NCBI GenBank assembly: GCA_947253655.1
Contig: CAMYAE010000004.1
Coordinates: 1-64,000 of the forward strand
DNA length: 64,000 nucleotides
Origin: an uncultured Bacteroidales bacterium
GTDB lineage: Bacteria; Bacteroidota; Bacteroidia; Bacteroidales; UBA932
Direction: 5' to 3'
Shown here: one piece after another, positions 59,978 to 64,000 of the stretch
Layout of the letters: every line of letters begins with the position of its first letter
How positions within the stretch are numbered: the stretch's first letter is position 1
Position numbers and translations under genes: made by a program
Notes under the pieces: generated by a model
What the model was told of the DNA's origin: nothing
What the model saw: the letters and a program-made list of their open reading frames with translations, nothing else
Database searches by the model: none

Positions 59978-61075
59978 AAATACCTGTTTCTTATATAAGA
60001 AATACAAGAACAGCCAGGCTGCCGCAAGGTAGCCTGCTGAAATGATTGCATTGCCCAAGTTCGGCGGGCACAGACCGGCGACACCGCCAAGAAAGAAGCG
60101 GCTGATATGATCGAAATCTATAAAACGCTGGGCCATATAGATTGTGATAGAATTAAGCCCTACGACCTGAAAGAACAATGCACCTTTCTGTAGTCCCTTA
60201 ACATCTATCACCCAATAGAAAAGGGCAAACATAGCGAGTGAGTACGCCCCGACGACCAATACAAAACTGCTCGTCCACAACTGTTTGTTAATCGGAAATA
60301 CAAGACTCCACAGAAGTCCTACGGCCAAGAGTGAGGCGGCTGCAGCGAACATATAAGAGGCTTTCCTCGATCTGGAAATGTCTTGTCTGCGCACAAATTC
60401 TCCCGTAAACATTCCGAGCATGGCCGTCACTATAGCAGGGATTGTGCTCAGCAGACCCTCAGGGTCATAAGTGCCTTCATACAGTTTCCCCGGAAGCAAA
60501 ATGCGGTCGACATATCCCGCGAGGTTGCCTTCTATCGAGAAAGGGTCAACGCCTGCTGGGGCGTCAGGAGCCGGGACAAGCCAAAGCACCAGCCAATATC
60601 CTATCAGTATAAAAGATGCTATGCCAATACGTACAGTGGTCTTTGCATTGATATATATCAGTGCGGCAAACATCCAGGCCAAGCCTATTCTTGCCAGCAC
60701 TGACGCACATCTTATACCTCCTGCAAAATCCAACTGCAAGGCATTGTTGTACACGAGTCCCAAAAGCACGAGGACAAGACCCCGTATAAGTATTTTCCTG
60801 TATATCTGACTACGGGATTTCCCTTGAGACACCTGTTTGGAATATGAAAAAGGAAAAGATATTCCGGCGATGAACAGGAAAAGTGGAAATATAGTATCCT
60901 CAAATGTCAGTCCATGCCATGCCGCATGCTCCATATTCTTTGCAATCAAACTCTCAGCCCCATTCGGAAAGAGGGTGCATATATGATATATCAAAGTTGA
61001 AAGCCCCATTATGAAAAGCATATCGAAGCCTCTCAGGACATCGAGAGACAGCAGTCTTTTGGATTCCGTTTTCAT
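59966..61075 (-). CDS. HGSNAT-like membrane acetyltransferase (DUF5009 type)
   Basis: This 369-residue protein has about ten membrane helices and is homologous to human heparan-alpha-glucosaminide N-acetyltransferase (HGSNAT). That enzyme moves acetyl from cytosolic acetyl-CoA to terminal glucosamine on the other side of the membrane. Matching segments: LSLDVLRGFDM, HAAWHGLTFEDTIFPLFLFI (His50 at the position of human His269), GYVDRILLPG, YDPEGLLSTIPAIVTAMLG, FPINKQLWTSSFVL, DVKGLQKG, GLNSITIYM and LYKKQVFLKI at the end. Human HGSNAT has a long luminal N-terminal domain that is absent here. It starts 6 bp after rodA and converges on the GH89 gene with a 12-bp overlap. Heparan sulfate as substrate is inferred. 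Confidence 0.87.
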   Translation of the reverse strand: MKTESKRLLSLDVLRGFDMLFIMGLSTLIYHICTLFPNGAESLIAKNMEHAAWHGLTFEDTIFPLFLFIAGISFPFSYSKQVSQGKSRSQIYRKILIRGLVLVLLGLVYNNALQLDFAGGIRCASVLARIGLAWMFAALIYINAKTTVRIGIASFILIGYWLVLWLVPAPDAPAGVDPFSIEGNLAGYVDRILLPGKLYEGTYDPEGLLSTIPAIVTAMLGMFTGEFVRRQDISRSRKASYMFAAAASLLAVGLLWSLVFPINKQLWTSSFVLVVGAYSLAMFALFYWVIDVKGLQKGALFFQVVGLNSITIYMAQRFIDFDHISRFFLGGVAGLCPPNLGNAIISAGYLAAAWLFLYFLYKKQVFLKI

Positions 61076-61081
61076 ATTGAT

Positions 61082-62587
61082 CTAAAAATATTTTTTCTCC
61101 TCATGGTCGAGGGCAATAAAAATAAAAATCATTATTGTAAAGGCCCAGAGGGATGAGCCCCCGTAGCTCAAAAGCGGCAGCGGAATGCCTATGACAGGCA
61201 TAATTCCTATGGTCATGCCGATATTTATTATCAGATGCATGAACAGACAAGAGGCGACACAATAACCGTAGATTCTTGTAAAGCTCTCTCTGCTTCGTTC
61301 CGAATCCGTAATTATCCTCGAAATCATCAGCACATAAAGCAGAATAACGACTGTACAGCCTACAAACCCCCATTCTTCCCCTATTGTACAGAAAATGAAA
61401 TCTGTACTCTGTTCCGGCACAAAGCCGAATGTAGTCTGGGTGCCTTTCAGGAAACCTTTGCCGAACAGGCCGCCCGAACCTATGGCAATCATGGACTGAT
61501 TGACATTATATCCGACCCCTGCCGGGTCCTCAGTCATTCCTAACAGCACTTCAATACGCTTTCTCTGATGATCCTGCAACACATTTTCAAATATGAATGA
61601 CGTAGAGAATACAAGCAGGGTTCCTGCTATTGCGGCGGCTATGGAATATAGCTTGAAATAGTCCTTTTGGATATATCCTTGCCTGAAATATATCGGGATA
61701 GTCGGAATAAAAGCACCCAGCAGGAAATATATAGGCTGTATTTTCAGCATCCATGCCCAATGTCTATCCGGAGCCGCAAGGCTATCGGCTGCCTGTTCGG
61801 GGTTTTGAACGAGTCCGCTGCATAGCCATTCCCAGAACATAGGGAAAAATGACATTAAGAGTATGAACGAGCCGTAAATGAGAAGCCATTTGCCTATTTT
61901 CCCGGAATTCAAGGCGTTGCAGAAAGTGATTACACATATAAGCACCAATATGGACGTGTAGGGGGATGCCGTCAGGGTGAGGATGAACAGGAGTATCGCC
62001 AATCCTATAAGCAGTAATATCCAGCCTGACAGCCCCTCCCGGTACAACATGAAAATAAAGCCGACATACACCAGAGCCGAGCCCGTCTCACTCTCTGCGA
62101 GGATAATCAGCATCGGCAGCACTATGATGAATGCCGTCAGGAAAAAATCCTTTGCCTTCGACAATTTGAAATTAGGCCGGCTCATTATCAGAGACAGAAG
62201 CAGGGCTGTGGATATTTTGGATATTTCGGCCGGCTGAAACCTTACGGGACCGAATTCAAACCAGGACCTTGAGCCCTTGACTTCCACACCCAAGAAGATT
62301 ACCGCCACAAGCAGGAATATGACAAAGACGTAGAAAATTATGGCACCGCTTTCCCATAATCTTGCAGGTATGAGGAAAAGTATTGCAACTGCAAGTCCAA
62401 GCCCTGTCAATATCCATATAAACTGTTTTCCGCTCCTGATGTTCCAGTCAAGAATTCCGGATGTCTCCGAAGAATGGACAGAAGCATATATGTTCACCAG
62501 TCCGATGATTACCAGCAATATATAGTAAATCATCAGTTTCCAGTCGTAAGACTGTCCAATGCTTCTTCCTACGTATCTTCCGTCCAT
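61082..62587 (-). CDS. rodA: Rod-shape SEDS glycosyltransferase RodA
   Basis: This 501-residue SEDS protein polymerises lipid II glycan strands during elongation, together with PBP2. It has ten or so membrane helices. The family motifs are WFEFGPVRFQPAEISKI, GYNVNQSMIAIGSGGLFGKG and GFVPEQSTDFIFCTIGEEWGF, with PVIGIPLPLLSYGGSSL near the end. An extended loop (about residues 250-330, including AADSLAAPDRHWAWMLKIQ) is longer than in E. coli RodA, as in other Bacteroidales. It starts 1 bp after the PBP2 stop, and the acetyltransferase gene follows by 6 bp. Confidence 0.95.
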   Translation of the reverse strand: MDGRYVGRSIGQSYDWKLMIYYILLVIIGLVNIYASVHSSETSGILDWNIRSGKQFIWILTGLGLAVAILFLIPARLWESGAIIFYVFVIFLLVAVIFLGVEVKGSRSWFEFGPVRFQPAEISKISTALLLSLIMSRPNFKLSKAKDFFLTAFIIVLPMLIILAESETGSALVYVGFIFMLYREGLSGWILLLIGLAILLFILTLTASPYTSILVLICVITFCNALNSGKIGKWLLIYGSFILLMSFFPMFWEWLCSGLVQNPEQAADSLAAPDRHWAWMLKIQPIYFLLGAFIPTIPIYFRQGYIQKDYFKLYSIAAAIAGTLLVFSTSFIFENVLQDHQRKRIEVLLGMTEDPAGVGYNVNQSMIAIGSGGLFGKGFLKGTQTTFGFVPEQSTDFIFCTIGEEWGFVGCTVVILLYVLMISRIITDSERSRESFTRIYGYCVASCLFMHLIINIGMTIGIMPVIGIPLPLLSYGGSSLWAFTIMIFIFIALDHEEKKYF

Positions 62588-62588
62588 T

Positions 62589-64000
62589 TTAATATGTCTT
62601 TACCCTTGACATCAGATTTCCCTCAAGTATTCTATTTTCAAGCGGTTTCCTCGCCTCGCTTATATCCCCGGTAAGGTATTTTTCCGCAAGCAGGGAGGCA
62701 ACAGGGCAGGCCCAGGTGGCGCCGAAGCCCCCGTTTTCCACATAAGCTGCTATGGCAATCTTAGGATTGTCCTTAGGTGCAAAACAAATGAATACCGAAT
62801 TGTCTGCTCCTCGCGGGTTCTGTGCGGTACCGGTTTTGCCGCAGATGTCAAGTCCCGGCACGGCCGCAATGCTTGCAGTACCGCCGGAGCCGAAGCCGCT
62901 GTTCACTGCCCGCCACATCCCTTCCACAACCTCCTTGAAGTGCGTGGTATCCACCATTGTATAGTTCTTCTCCTTGAATTTCCTGTCAATTTCCACACCT
63001 TCCGATTCTTTTATTATATGAGGTATTTTATAATATCCCCTGTTGGCGACAATTGCACTGAGGTTTGCTATTTGCAGAGGTGTGACACCAATTTCGCCTT
63101 GGCCGATTGATAAAGAAATTATTGTAGTGAATTTCCAGCCTCCTTTGCCATAGACCTTGTTGTAGTATTTTGAGGTAGGTAGCGTTCCGCCCAATTCGGC
63201 AGGAAAATCACTGCCCAACTTATGTCCAAATCCGAAACTCATCACATATTTCCGCCATTTGTCAAGAGCTTCAGCGACACTCGGATACCTGTTGCTCTCA
63301 AGTATATTTTTCAGCACATAGCAGAAATATCCGTTGCAGGACATCATGATTGCTTCTTCCAAGTTCAGTGGAGACCTGTGTGCATGACAGCCGAGCTTGC
63401 GGTTGCCGAAATAGTATCCCCTGTTGCAGGGATAGGTATAATGCGGCTTTAGCACTCCCTCCTGCAGCCCTATAAGTCCATTTACAAGCTTGAATACGGA
63501 GCCGGGAGGATATGGAGCCTGCACAGCCCTATTGAACATAGGCTTATGAGGGTCTTTGGCAATATCTCCATAATGCTTGCCAATATCTGCAAGCATGCTG
63601 ACATCAATTCCCGGGCTGGACACCATAGCCAGTATTTCTCCTGTCTTCGGCTCAATTGCCACTAAACTGCCGACCTTGTTCTGCATCAGTCTCTGACCGT
63701 ATTGCTGCAGCTCTGCGTCGATTGTCGTATATATGTCATTGCCCGGCACCGCCTCGACGTCCATCTCTCCGTCTTTGTATTTGGATTCTATCTGGTTACG
63801 GGAGTTCCTGAGATAAATATGATAACCCTTTTCCCCTTTAAGCTCTTTTTCACGAGCGGCCTCTATTCCAGTCTTGCCGGCATAGTCTCCTGGGCGGTAT
63901 TCGCCCTCATGGCGTTTTATATAGTCGGCATCCACCTCTGAGACATATCCCAGCAGGTTGCCTCCGGCATTGACGGGATAGTCCCTGATGCTCCTTGCCT
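62589..64000 (-). CDS. mrdA: Penicillin-binding protein 2, 5' end cut by window
   Basis: This is the transpeptidase partner of RodA. The frame is open without a start to the right edge; the visible N-terminal residues (RDYP, NLLGYVSEV) are typical of the PBP2 dimerisation domain, so only the first part is missing. Catalytic motifs are PPGSVFK (SxxK), SCNGY (SxN) and CGKTGTAQNP (KTG). VGSLVAIEPKTGEILAMVSSP marks the start of the transpeptidase domain. The stop is 1 bp before the rodA ATG. Confidence 0.94.
   Translation of the reverse strand, partial: ARSIRDYPVNAGGNLLGYVSEVDADYIKRHEGEYRPGDYAGKTGIEAAREKELKGEKGYHIYLRNSRNQIESKYKDGEMDVEAVPGNDIYTTIDAELQQYGQRLMQNKVGSLVAIEPKTGEILAMVSSPGIDVSMLADIGKHYGDIAKDPHKPMFNRAVQAPYPPGSVFKLVNGLIGLQEGVLKPHYTYPCNRGYYFGNRKLGCHAHRSPLNLEEAIMMSCNGYFCYVLKNILESNRYPSVAEALDKWRKYVMSFGFGHKLGSDFPAELGGTLPTSKYYNKVYGKGGWKFTTIISLSIGQGEIGVTPLQIANLSAIVANRGYYKIPHIIKESEGVEIDRKFKEKNYTMVDTTHFKEVVEGMWRAVNSGFGSGGTASIAAVPGLDICGKTGTAQNPRGADNSVFICFAPKDNPKIAIAAYVENGGFGATWACPVASLLAEKYLTGDISEARKPLENRILEGNLMSRVKTY

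Overview
The window comes from a Bacteroidota genome, almost certainly order Bacteroidales: a host-associated anaerobe of moderate GC. The evidence is two SusC/SusD pairs, a one-protein hybrid two-component regulator, Ser-type sulfatases, the hemD-like/rnpA/yidD gene order, and -7 elements of the TAnnTTTG type instead of E. coli -10 boxes. Genes are tightly packed. The longest stretch without a gene is about 275 bp (20620-20894), and three convergent gene pairs overlap at their 3' ends.

Bases 1-20619 are housekeeping. On the + strand are an OmpA-type outer-membrane protein and pgk with an rRNA-type methyltransferase. On the - strand are a GT2 glycosyltransferase and a 1026-residue DUF2723 membrane protein. 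The + strand then carries SUI1/YciH, DUF4271, HemD-like, rnpA, yidD and menG; the menG protein has an in-frame 36-bp tandem-repeat insertion. A small TM2/DUF2752 operon (-) follows. Next on the + strand come a divergent GH42-like gene and the aspartate-family operon metX-thrA-asd, then an aminopeptidase P and a DUF456 protein.

Bases 20770-53028 form a heparin/heparan sulfate (HS) utilisation locus of two converging operons. The + operon encodes a PL21 heparinase II, a PL12-like lyase lipoprotein, a surface glycan-binding protein, SusC, SusD, a GH88 unsaturated glucuronidase, a 48-residue peptide, a second glycan-binding protein and a PL12 heparinase III. The - operon encodes SusC, SusD, three Ser-type sulfatases (candidate N-, 2-O- and 6-O-specific) and a PHP/DUF3604-like metallohydrolase. 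The two first-gene promoters share a 19-bp block (18 of 19 identical) placed exactly 41 bp upstream of the -7 element in both. This is probably the operator of the adjacent hybrid regulator. That regulator lies in an unexpected operon, ahcY-nhaA-HTCS, and has unusual residues in its kinase and receiver motifs.

After fabG, a ComF-like phosphoribosyltransferase and tRNA-Leu(UAA) comes a second HS signature. A GH89 alpha-N-acetylglucosaminidase (NAGLU homolog) overlaps tail-to-tail with a homolog of HGSNAT, the lysosomal membrane enzyme that N-acetylates HS glucosamine ends. The HGSNAT homolog is itself the last gene of an mrdA-rodA operon, and mrdA runs off the right edge.

Working model (inference): surface lyase and glycan-binding proteins cut and capture HS. 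The SusCD pairs import oligosaccharides. Periplasmic lyases, sulfatases and GH88 dismantle them. The HGSNAT/NAGLU pair could add a lysosome-like route for glucosamine-ended chains.
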